A stretch of DNA of 64,000 bases from Basidiobolus meristosporus CBS 931.73 (lineage: Eukaryota; Basidiobolomycota; Basidiobolomycetes; Basidiobolales; Basidiobolaceae), in the NCBI GenBank assembly GCA_002104905.1, contig MCFE01000129.1, positions 62,001 to 126,000 of the forward strand. The letters run 5' to 3'. The notes under the pieces were generated by a model. The model searched no databases. It worked only from the letters and a program-made list of their open reading frames with translations, and was not told the origin of the DNA. Positions 33,397 to 43,190 of the stretch are shown here, piece by piece. A program made the translations under genes and the position numbers. The stretch's first letter is position 1. Each line of letters starts with the position of its first letter.

Positions 33397-36300
33397 GCCC
33401 TTGTGGATTCTGGTGCTTCTTCCTGCTTGCTTGACCAGTCCTTTGTCCATAAGCACAAATCCCCACTATCCTGAAATCCTGTCCTGCCCAAGCAGAAGTC
33501 ACTGATGGACAATCCCTCTCCTCTGGTGCTGTTACACATGAGTCACATCTACTCCAGTTGTCCAGTAGAGGTCACCATGATACACTAGCCTTCAACATCA
33601 CTAACTCTCCTCACTACCCCATAGTTCTTGGAAGCTCATTGCATATTCACTATAATCCAGCTATCAACTGGAAGACCAAAACCCTGACAGTCCCCAGAAT
33701 CTATCATATCAGCTCTGTGAAAGCACCTGACTTTTCAGGTGCAGAGTATCTTTTCCTAAGCTACCCCTGACCCAGGAGCCCATCATCACTGAAGGAACCC
33801 CCTCCAATGGAATACTTGCCAAGTGTAAAGAGTTTACCCATGTCTCTGATAACAAGAAAGCAGAACTACTCCCAGCACATAGACCTTATGATTGTCACAA
33901 TGACCTTGAAGATGGAAAAATCCCATCTTTTGGCCCTATCTACAACCTCTTACAGCCTGAGTTGAAAGAGCTTCATAGCTATATCAAAGAAAACCTCCAG
34001 CAAGGTTATATTCAGCACTCCAAGTCCCCAGCAGCTGCCCCAATCCTGTTTGTCAGAAAAAAGTATGGTACCTTTGGAATATATGTAGACTACTGTGCAC
34101 TAAATAAGATCACAATCAAGAACCTCTTCTGTGGTAATGGAAAGTATTCCATTACTACAATATCTCTAAACCAATATTGCACTCATTTCTTTATTTTGCT
34201 TTTTGCTATTGTAACACACAAGTGAAAGATCAAGAATTTCCAACTTTGATGAACAAATGCTCCAGGCCCTGACAAGCAATCCACCCAAGAATATTATGTC
34301 ATACAGAACACATAGTAGCCAACACATGTTTCAGATCACAGCTCATTTGAAGCAGTACTTAAGGAGTTATGACCAAAAGAGTCCAACTATTATATACTAT
34401 GCCTTATTGCTAGGATTACTATGGTGACTTTGATTGCGTGTAACTTTTGAACCAGCCAATCAAATCGCGTGAAATCTTTACAGGTACTGCGCCTATGACC
34501 GATCTGCACCACTGCAAAATTTTAGCTTTGTATCATGTGTATTGCTTGTGCAATTGCCCAAAAACTTTGATCCTTCAAAATTTTCATACATATGACTTCC
34601 CCAGCTGAAAAATAAAGAGAGAGCCTCTCTTTCCAGAATCTCCACACTACAATTACAAGTTTAAAGGTTATAAGGCTTCCCCTGCATCACTTTCACTGTT
34701 GAGTATTCTGACTTTGATTGGTACTACATCAGTAAAGAGACTGCAAAGCTTACAAGAATCCAATCTAAGTTCTACAAGAAACTACCACTTTTCTGTTGGA
34801 AAAGTCCCCTCTGAGAAACCCCTTTACTCTGAAGACACCCCTTTAGACACCCCTTTAGTCTAAAGACCCCTTTAGAGACCCCTTTAAGAAACCCCTTTAC
34901 TCTAAAGAAGCCCCTTTAGGCACCCCTTTAGTGTAAAGTCCACTTTAGAGACCACTACAAGAAGCCCCTTTACTCTAAAGACACCCCTTTAGACACCCTT
35001 TTAGGTCTAAAGACCCCTTTAGAGACTTCTTCAACACACCCCTTTAGGTTAAAGGGGAGCTCAGAATTTCCATATTAGGAAATATTTTCTCAGAAAGGAA
35101 ATTGACTTCCAAATAAGGAAAAGTTACTATAAAAGTAAATAAGCCCATTAGTCAACAGAAGGTCAGAACACTGCTGTAGAAGTGATAACCACTGCCTACA
35201 GTATATTTTGAGCCTAAGATTGAGGAAATTAGTGAAAGTTATATCTTCTATTGGTATATCAAACTCTCAATAAACTATTTCAGTATTAGCATACTGGAAG
35301 TTGTTGTATATTGTTGATTAGCCTCTACATTGTAGAACCAGCCCCAAACTAATCATAGTACATCACAACACTTCCCTTTGCCCTTAATGAACACCCTGCT
35401 GGATCAACTCTCTTCTGCCACAGTATTTATCAAAATTGCTCTCAGAGGAGCATATAACCTTGTCAAGATCAAGCCTGGCAATGAATGGAAAATTGCCTTC
35501 CAAACAAGATATGGTCACTTTGAGTACAAAGTTATACCATTTGGTCTCACCAATGTCCCTGCTGTCTTTCAACACCTGATGAGTGCAATATTCCAAGAAG
35601 ACCTTGACCAATTTGTGGTTATCTACCTTGATGATATCCTGATCTACTCCAAGATTTAAAAGAACATAATTCCCCTGTTAGGAAAGTCTTGACCAAGCTG
35701 GACACTGCTGGCCTCTATGCCAAACTGGATAAGTGCAAGTTTGAGTAGAAAGAAGTTGAGTTCCTACGTTATCATATATGCTCATATGGAACAAGCATGG
35801 ACCCCAATAAAATAGAAGCATCCTGTCCTGGAAAACTCCCTGTTCTGTAAAAGAACTGCAATCCTTCCTTGGATTTGCTAACTCCTACCATGGATTCATT
35901 GCAACTACTCCAAGATGGCCACTTCCTGGACAAAACTCACCTGGAAAAGTCTACCCTTTCCCTAGAATGAGGAATAGTGTGAGTCCATTTATTCTATTGA
36001 GAAATCCTTTTTGTCTGCCCCTCTGCTTGCCCAAGCTGATCTTGAGAAACCTTTCATCATAGAAACTGATACCTCTGTCTTTGCCCTTGGTGCCATTCTT
36101 TCCCAGCATGATAACAAGAATGTGCTACACCCTATTGCATTCTACTCTTAGAACTTTACTCCAGCTGAAGTAACCTACGATATCTATGACAAGTAACTAC
36201 TTGCAATCATTGTTGCCTTTGACCAATGAAGACACTACTTTGATGGTGCAGCCAAAAAGATAAAGATCTTCTGTGCTCACAAGAACCTTTAGTACTTTAC

Positions 36301-36440
36301 CACCTCAAAAGTACCAAACCAGAGACAAGCCAGATGGTCCTTCTTCCAGTCTAGCTTTGACTTTGTCATCACCTATAGACCAGGTGTAAAACAAGGAAAA
36401 CCTGATGCCCTGTCCAGAAGGTGGAGTATTCCCTTGAAGA
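33397..36440 (+). pseudogene. Chromovirus protease, RT and RNase H (broken; split by family-D copy 3)
   Basis: Protease: ALVDSGASSCLLDQSF near 33397. RT N-terminal: KENLQQGYIQHSKSPAAAP, VRKKYGTFGIYVDYCALNKI (33962-34129), then the 1.24-kb insertion, resuming at 35371 within the palm. The palm (35378-35659) has [13 protein letters not shown], where the invariant Asp of RT motif A reads Ala, and [13 protein letters not shown] with an intact YLDD. RNase H (36040-36410) shows IETDTSVFALGAILSQ and the trailing DALSRR. Stops at several positions. Loss of the motif A aspartate alone would abolish polymerase activity. Confidence 0.88.
34130..35370 (+). mobile_element. Family-D element, copy 3 (TSD CTTC)
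   Basis: 1241 bp, TGTGGTAATGG...CATCACAACA, flanked by CTTC (34126-34129 and 35371-35374). Removing the element and one CTTC rejoins the RT frame (KITIKNLF then PLPL), which proves the boundaries. Starts with the hairpin TAATGGAAAGTATTCCATTA and carries the longest version of the CCCCTTTA minisatellite (about 34803-35058). No gene; an LTR-like nature is inferred from the TG/CA ends. Confidence 0.88.
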
Positions 36441-36579
36441 AGAACATGATGCCTTTTGGTAAATGAAAATCCCTGTACTCAACAAAAGACACTTTGAACT
36501 TCTTGCTACCCAGTCCTCCAATATTACAGCTCCTTTACTCCCTGAGAAAGTCAAGAGCAGCTAAGCCACCAACTCCACA

Positions 36580-37950
36580 GTGGAAACAATCAAGAGATAT
36601 CTTAAGTCTCCCACTGATCCACCACCCAAGTTCCCAAACCTCCAGTCTCTACATCTAGTCAATGACATCATCTATCACAAGCACCAACTGTTTGTCCCAG
36701 ACCTGGATACCAAGTTTGATATAATCCATTCTTGCCATGATTCAGTGGCTGCAGGACATTTTGGTACTGCCAAAACCATGAATGCAATCAAGAGTGACCT
36801 CTGGTGGCCCAAGATGATATCCCTTTTCAAGGAGTACCTCAATGCTGTGATACATATAATTATGCAAAATCTGCCAGACATCAGCCATGTGGACTTCTTC
36901 CACCCTTGCCAATCCCTGACCAGCAATGGAAGTCAATTTTGATGGACTTCATTACAAACCTCCCAGAATCCAACCCATTTGATCTATTCCTAGTAGTGGC
37001 AGATAGACTCACAAAGATGACTCACTTCATTCCCTACTCTAAGAGTATAGATATCAAGGAGACTGTCCACTTAGTAATCAAGAACATTTCCCAGCTCCAT
37101 GGTATCCCTAGTGACATTGTATCTGATAGAGAACCCCAGTTCATATCAAAATTCTGGAAACACTTCATGCAATATCTTGTTGTGGAAGTCAAGCTCTCAA
37201 CTGCTCTTCATCCTCAGTCAGATGGCCAGACTGAAAGAATTAACCAGATTCTTGATCAATACCTCAGGCACTATATCAGCTATCAACAAGAAAAATGGAC
37301 CCAGCTGCTATCACTTGCAGATTTTGCCCACTATAACTCATGTCATAGTGCAACTGGTCTCACTCCATTCTAGGCAAGTTACGGTTTTCATCTGCAATTT
37401 GATATTCAGATTCCAACAAACCCTATGAGCCCCCCAGCAGCTGAACATGCATCAACAATTTAGATATCCAAGAAACACTCTTAAAATAAGTATCCTTAGC
37501 CTATGGGGAGTGAAAGAAGTTTGCAAACAACAAGCAACAGCTTAGCCCCAAGCTTAATGAAGGAGATTTAGTATGGCTCTTGAGAAGAAACATTGCTACC
37601 AGCCACCCTTGTGACAAATTAGACCATAAGAAACTAGGTCCATTCAGGATTGACAAGAAACTGAGCCCAAATGTATACCAACTACAGTTACCACCAAGTA
37701 TGAAGATCCATGACAGGTTCCATGTATCTCTCCTAGAGCCATTCCATGAAAGTACCCTACCCAGCTGGAACCCAGTAAATCCCCCAGATATTCAAGTAGA
37801 CAAATACCAAGAGTTTGAGACTCAGCAAGTACTAGATTCAAAGTACATCAGATCTCAACTTCACTACCTAGTAGACTGGGCTGGTTATGGCCCAAATGAT
37901 CAAACTTGGTAATCAGCAACAAACCTAAGAAACTGCCAAGATCTAGTTGC
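36580..37950 (+). pseudogene. Chromovirus integrase with chromodomain
   Basis: The zinc-binding region (HDSVAAGHFGTAKTMNAIKS, WWPKM) is in frame 36580-36942. After a frameshift the DDE core follows in 36804-37373: MDFITNLPESNPFDLFLVVA, IVSDREPQF (usual G replaced by E) and SDGQTERINQILDQYL. Then the GPY/F-like module (KKLGPFRIDKKLSPNVYQLQ, HVSLLEPF) at 37580-37750 and a chromodomain (LHYLVDWAGYGPNDQTW) near 37855-37912, ended prematurely by TAA. Chromodomains tether integration to histone marks such as H3K9 methylation in known chromoviruses. Confidence 0.88.
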
Positions 37951-38022
37951 ACTTTTTCACCACACCAACCCCAACAGGCAGAGCCAAAAGCTTGCGGAAA
38001 GCCCCTCAGAAGATGAGAACAG

Positions 38023-38547
38023 TGTCAGGATCACAAGACATCCATGACCTTTCATGATCTAGTCAGATCACATTGGTGAAGAAATCCCAGTTTCTTCTAG
38101 TGAGTTTTACTACATTCTAGCAACTTCTTGAAAGCTTGAAGCCAACTTTGCACAATGAAGTATTCTGTGGAAGCTTCTGCTAGGAACTTATGTAGCTCTT
38201 TACAATAAATGATAATTGCATGTCACATGACCTAGTCTCATGATCAGCTTGCTCTTGGCATATCCTCATGTAATTTCTAGTCTGTTCTTTAGTATATCTA
38301 TCTTGGCACACTTACTGTGCCTCACCCCAGAATCTCATCAGTATTAGCCAATATCTCTTGGTATCCATATTGCCAAAAAATACATTTAGTTCTATCCCCC
38401 CTTATGTATTCCTCAGTCTGATAATCACAGGTCTTGCATTAACAGCCTTGCCCTGGAATCCACCTTGCCATGTTGGTCCACACCTAAGTCCCTTCCTGGT
38501 CCTGCCTTGCCTAGCACTACTCTCCTGCCTTGTGTCTATTCATAACA
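38023..38547 (+). repeat. 3' LTR of the chromovirus
   Basis: The start is set by a purine-rich tract (GAAGATGAGAACAG) followed by TGTCAGGATCAC, a usual chromovirus LTR opening; the end CATAACA at 38547 matches the end of the 5' LTR. About 525 bp. The 38290-38547 half is confirmed by the 5' LTR; the first half is inferred. Confidence 0.7.
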
Positions 38548-38748
38548 CAATGAGCCCTTTGGGAAACTGGAAAATTTTGAAGGAATTGGCAGGAAATTAC
38601 AGTATATCTACTGCTCAAAGTACTACTTGCAGCTCCTATCAGTATTCATACTCATATGTGACAATACAGCTGCAAGGACTGGATGAGCTGGATATGTGTT
38701 TATTCAAGTGGTGTTGTGAAGCAATTTCTACCCCAAGTAGATTGAAAG

Positions 38749-39097
38749 TGTTGCAATATTCTGAGGAGTATTGGAAGTGATGTGGAGAACTAGAAGATTT
38801 ACATGTTATTCACTTGTAGATTTATTGATCAAAAGTATGGTATTTATACTTTTGATAAAGTAGAGGAAACAAACGTGTAGAGTTTGTTAAGGAAGGTCCC
38901 AAGAATATGTGTGCAAAGTTTGGGGTCTTTTGGACAACTTTGAGAAAAATAATAATCTGGGTACCTGATAACTTGGTGAAAATATTCTAAGTAAATCCCG
39001 ACAAGAAATCTAGTCAGGACAGAATGCTAATCACAGAATAAGATCTATGTGACTAAGTTAGCATGAATATTTAGGTGACAATTCAATAATTACAACA
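38749..39097 (-). repeat. 3' LTR of copia-like element 2
   Basis: 349 bp; two mismatches against 41711-42059 seen by eye (GGTCCC/GGTTCC near 38900 and CCCGAC/CCCAAC near 38998), both C/T-type transitions. Confidence 0.93.
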
Positions 39098-41697
39098 CTC
39101 CCACTCAACAAAATATTCATGAGTAATAAATACATATTGTGAGTGTGCAATCTGTAATAAGCGTATAAGATTTAACTGTTTTGCATACTGGACTAATATA
39201 TTATCCAAAGGTGTATGCATTTGTGTTCAACTTAATAGAACAAGTAACTTGGAATTCAGTATGCATATCTACTTAGTAATATGCCTAAAAATCTGAATGA
39301 TCTGATCATAATACTAATCATCAACTTTGATCAGTTGTACGGGCTTGAATAATAAGCTGAGTCTGATTGACAGATTGTAATAATGGTATATAGCCTCTGG
39401 GCTATTCAATGCTTCTTATTTGAGCAAAATTGACCCACTTTTGGTCAAGTTAAGGTTTTGTCATTTACGGCAGATCTGGAGTTTCCTTATTTCCGGCCAA
39501 CAGTCTAATCCATTTAGACAACTTCACTGTGTGTCCATATTAGGCTCAGGGACAGTTACTTCCATCATATAGATGCTATATGAGGTAAAAAATAGTGACC
39601 TACTTTGGGTCAAGTTAAGGTTTTGTCATTTACGCCTGATCCGGATTATCCTTGTTTCCTGGCACTGTGGCACATATAACATGGCCAAAAAAAGAAGGTT
39701 TTTGCTCAACTCTGAGCTGGGATGGCCTGCTCCCACTTGAACCACGTCTGTTTAGTGATTCAGATCCACAAATATGATCTAGAATGGTCATCTTTGTCTT
39801 CTTTAAATAGCAATAACTTTCTTTGGACTGATTACTTCATATGCGGTAGATTCAAAGTCCATTTGCTTCTTGATTTACCCAGTTTGGTATTGGACAACAC
39901 CATGGGTTGTTTAATAGCTATTCTTAGAGTGCTTCTACTGATTTGGATTGATACAGCTGCTTTTGTCTTATCAGAATATACTTGTAGAATAGAGATTGGC
40001 GCTTTTCCAGAAGTGAGATTCTCCTTAACAAGGGCTTTGATTATCCTTATTCTCCTGATAGTTATTTTCAACCTTGAGCTTGGTTTCCAAGGCTAACTGA
40101 TCTTCTCAGTGTCTTCAGAATCCATAAAAAAACATCTGGTTTATCCTTGCACCTTTTTCTTTCAGCTCCATAGACAGCAGACATCAAGACTTCTGCACTA
40201 AATAATCTGTTCTAATATATACTACAATATCTAACAGATCCTGTTGAAGTTTCAAGGCTCTTCTGGGGTTTCTAGCTTGAGAACTTTGTACAAGAGGCTC
40301 CATAGAACATATCTGCATTGCCAGATAGTCCAAATATGGCCTACATAGGTTTTGGCACCATTTGGGAAGTACCCTAGTTTGCAGTAGTAGTATTTTCCAT
40401 TTTTTCTTCTTTTCTTTTTCTGCTGATGACCCAGGGATAATTCCTTTTGTGGGGTGGTTCTGGACTTCCTTGCAGGTGGGACCATGGTGTTTTTGAGCAC
40501 AAGAGTCTCCATGACATCATTGTTCCAGAATATCTGACTATTTGAGAGTGAAATAATCAAAATCGGCATCCACTTAGATCATTCATAACTTTTGATAGAG
40601 TTGACCAAATTTGATCAAATAAACTGCATTTGATAGCTAGCTTCATCAATACTTTGGTATCAGACTCCAATATATCAGTATTTTGAGTTGCAGAACTTGG
40701 CAGTGACTTGATCAATCAAAATTCTTTTGATCTTATCCAGAGAAGTTAAATATCACCAAGTGTTTTCTCCCACTATAATAAGTGATATATATATAACAAG
40801 TATAAAGTACTATGTTATCTTCTGAGTGGCTCTTAGCTGTGTACTGACCAACTGTTGCTTGGTTGTATACTCCAATCAGGCTTGCAATTATATGCTTCAC
40901 TCCTTTGGCTGGCGGTAGAATCTTCATGAGTTGATTTTGCTAAATTTGTATAATACTTTCTCCCACTGTTTTGAGACTTAAACAGAGTGATAGCACGTCT
41001 AACAGCTCCATATTTAGCTCCTGGTACACTGGTTTCAGTATCAAAACACTTGATACAATTATAGCATTCTTCTAATGGATTGTGTAGTACATATCCGTAC
41101 TCCAGGTGGATATATATGTATTATATATCATTGGGATCCTTACAATTCAGGAAGCTTGTTTCTGAGATCTTTTTTCATCAGTAGATAGTCCAGAATGGCG
41201 GCTAACAGCTCCAGTATTTGCATTCTCAGCTGTATTTTGAGTGGCAACAGATTTTTGGTAAAATCCTCCTCCGGCAATCATTAATAATGATCTATATTTT
41301 TTTTTTTGCAATTCAGGATAATATCCTATCCAAGAGCTCGTCTAACAGTCAATTGGGGTCATATGAATACATATTGCAGTTTATTTCATTGTAGATCTGG
41401 ACCCTCAATTGCTGGAATTACGCAATTTTCTTCAGTAGTGGTAGAGCACCAACATACTATATTTCTTGACACAATTACATGCCAGTTTGATTGACTCTTC
41501 TTCATACTAACTTGGATAGTTACTGAAGGCATCTTTTGAAGGCAAGGCCTTCTTCTCCACAGCAATATCCTCATAAACATAGCCTTTAGCAGCGGTAGTC
41601 TTCTTTAACCTTAGCGGAGCAATAGTGCAGAAAGTCTTTCTCCAGACTAGCAGAAAAGGATCCAAAGCATAGTAGACACAAAGAGGACAGCAAGCTC
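39098..41697 (-). other. Interior of copia-like element 2
   Basis: 2.6 kb without a confident gene. Next to the primer site the leader (GTGTCTACTATGC...CTGGAGAAAGAC on the minus strand) matches that of element 1. The minus-strand frame 40252-40569 ends with PPARKSRTTPQKELSLGHQQ, KKKRRKNGKYYYCKLGY and GHIWTIWQ; a basic nucleocapsid-like function is possible but unproven. Confidence 0.5.
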
Positions 41698-41710
41698 GGG
41701 GCTCATAACC
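41698..41710 (-). promoter_or_regulatory. Primer-binding site, half-tRNA-iMet type
   Basis: GGTTATGAGCCCC on the minus strand, directly inside the 5' LTR and identical to the site of element 1; complementary to the anticodon arm of fungal initiator tRNA. Confidence 0.82.
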
Positions 41711-42059
41711 TGTTGCAATATTCTGAGGAGTATTGGAAGTGATGTGGAGAACTAGAAGATTTACATGTTATTCACTTGTAGATTTATTGATCAAAAGTAT
41801 GGTATTTATACTTTTGATAAAGTAGAGGAAACAAACGTGTAGAGTTTGTTAAGGAAGGTTCCAAGAATATGTGTGCAAAGTTTGGGGTCTTTTGGACAAC
41901 TTTGAGAAAAATAATAATCTGGGTACCTGATAACTTGGTGAAAATATTCTAAGTAAATCCCAACAAGAAATCTAGTCAGGACAGAATGCTAATCACAGAA
42001 TAAGATCTATGTGACTAAGTTAGCATGAATATTTAGGTGACAATTCAATAATTACAACA
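41711..42059 (-). repeat. 5' LTR of copia-like element 2
   Basis: 349-bp partner of 38749-39097; outer edge followed by the GAAAG duplication. Confidence 0.93.
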
Positions 42060-42710
42060 GAAAGTACATGGAGTCCTATGCTGGCATTGTAGGAACCTTT
42101 ATTCAGAAGTGGCTCACCCATAACAATTTCATAAATATGTGGCTTTTGTGCAAAGTGTATGTGACAGAATTTGAGCAGCTAAGCTTCAAGCATAAAGCTG
42201 AGTGTGTAGATCTCTGTCACAATTATATCAATCATTGACTCTCTCTTGCTTGCTATGTGGAGAATATTTGAACTTGCTTCATTTTTTGGGAGTTTCTCTG
42301 TGGGCTCTATCTTTGGGTACTGCTGTAGTGCTTCAAAGACTAGACAGTGTTCCTCTGATGCTACATTGGAAAATGACTCAATTCTGGTGTGTGACATTAA
42401 GCTATTTGAGTTCCTTTTCAAAGTGAAGATACTGCATTCTCTACCTGCAATATTGTTTGCACTTCATAAATATCTGCTTATCCTGCCTCTGGATTGTTTT
42501 CTGATTTCTCTGGGCTATTGCATCTATTTTATTAGCCATTGCACCTAATTGCCTCATTAATACTTTGGTATGGGCTGACAACATACTTTCAAATACTGGT
42601 ATTGGTGAAGTTATCATGGCCATTTGCTGTTCTTCAACTGGAGGCACTGCACTTGAAGCATTCTTATTTGCCAGAGCATTATGCTGGCCCAACATATGGA
42701 ATGATATAGT
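42060..42710 (-). pseudogene. Degenerate unrecognised coding sequence
   Basis: Two adjacent minus-strand open stretches look like one broken protein: 42441-42695 (84 codons, helical and Gln/Lys-rich, with LMRQLGAMANKIDAIAQRNQ) and 42179-42421 (80 codons, with SNVASEEHCLVFEALQQYP). They are separated by stops. No domain recognised. The unit was split by the copia-like insertion, since its left remainder would lie at 38548-38748. It may be a gag-like or accessory protein of another transposon. Confidence 0.35.
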
Positions 42711-42719
42711 TCAGAAAGG

Positions 42720-43190
42720 ATCAATAGGATATTACTAGTACCTGGGTAGTATAAGTTTGGAAGTCAAGAATATAAGAGTGGGCATATTTGTCTGCAGATG
42801 GTATTATGAACCCAATCTAGCATATGATGAATTCTCAGTGAATAAGTACAATATCAACAAATCTTAATGGCCACTGATCCTCATCAACCTGAATCTGTGG
42901 GCAACAGTACAGATGTAGAGCAATAATAGTATCCCTGATATCAGGGCCTAAAATACTGCCCAATCTAAATAGCTGCCTGTATCCATTGCTAGATGAATCT
43001 TGGATGCTCTCCAGTTGTGTACCAATAAATAGTCAGCATTTCAAAGCATATATTATTTTTATATGCAATGGAGATAGACCTGCCATTGGCAAGATAGCTA
43101 GCATTTCTGGGCACAATAGAGAGTATTGATTTCAAATATGGGGGATACACTGGGGTTACTCCATAATTTGCATACACCATCATTATTCAA
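42720..43190 (+). pseudogene. Tnp2 transposase relic, copy 4
   Basis: Plus-strand translation across frameshifts gives WPLILINLNLWA, a NLNSCLYPLLDESWMLSS-like segment and GDRPAIGKIASISGHN, matching WPLILISLSLLP, LDKYLYLLLDES and the GFSGHN motif of the minus-strand relic at 14350-14850. It is the last transposon sequence before the compositional change near 43430. Confidence 0.65.

Larger units (their letters stand above)
31205..38547 (+). mobile_element. Chromovirus (Ty3/gypsy with integrase chromodomain), degenerate
   Basis: Plus-strand element: 5' LTR ending at 32045, gag, protease, RT, RNase H, integrase and a C-terminal chromodomain, then 3' LTR ending at 38547. Chromodomain plus GPY/F module places it among the chromoviruses, which target marked chromatin. 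It has taken two later insertions: the family-E foldback in the 5' LTR (31300-31884) and family-D copy 3 in RT (34130-35370). Numerous stops, and loss of a catalytic aspartate in RT, make it inactive. The left end of the 5' LTR could not be placed; 31205 is where similarity to the 3' LTR becomes clear. Confidence 0.9.
38749..42059 (-). mobile_element. Non-autonomous copia-like LTR element 2 (TSD GAAAG), young
   Basis: 3311 bp with 349-bp LTRs (38749-39097 and 41711-42059), ends TGTTGCAAT/ATTACAACA, and a perfect GAAAG duplication at 38744-38748 and 42060-42064. Minus orientation: primer site at 41698-41710, purine tract complement (CTCCCACTCAAC) after 39097. The interior has no RT, integrase or RNase H; one minus-strand frame of 105 codons (40252-40569) carries a lysine-rich stretch then GHIWTIW, possibly a gag remnant. 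The two LTRs differ at two positions by eye, so this is one of the youngest insertions here. Confidence 0.92.
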
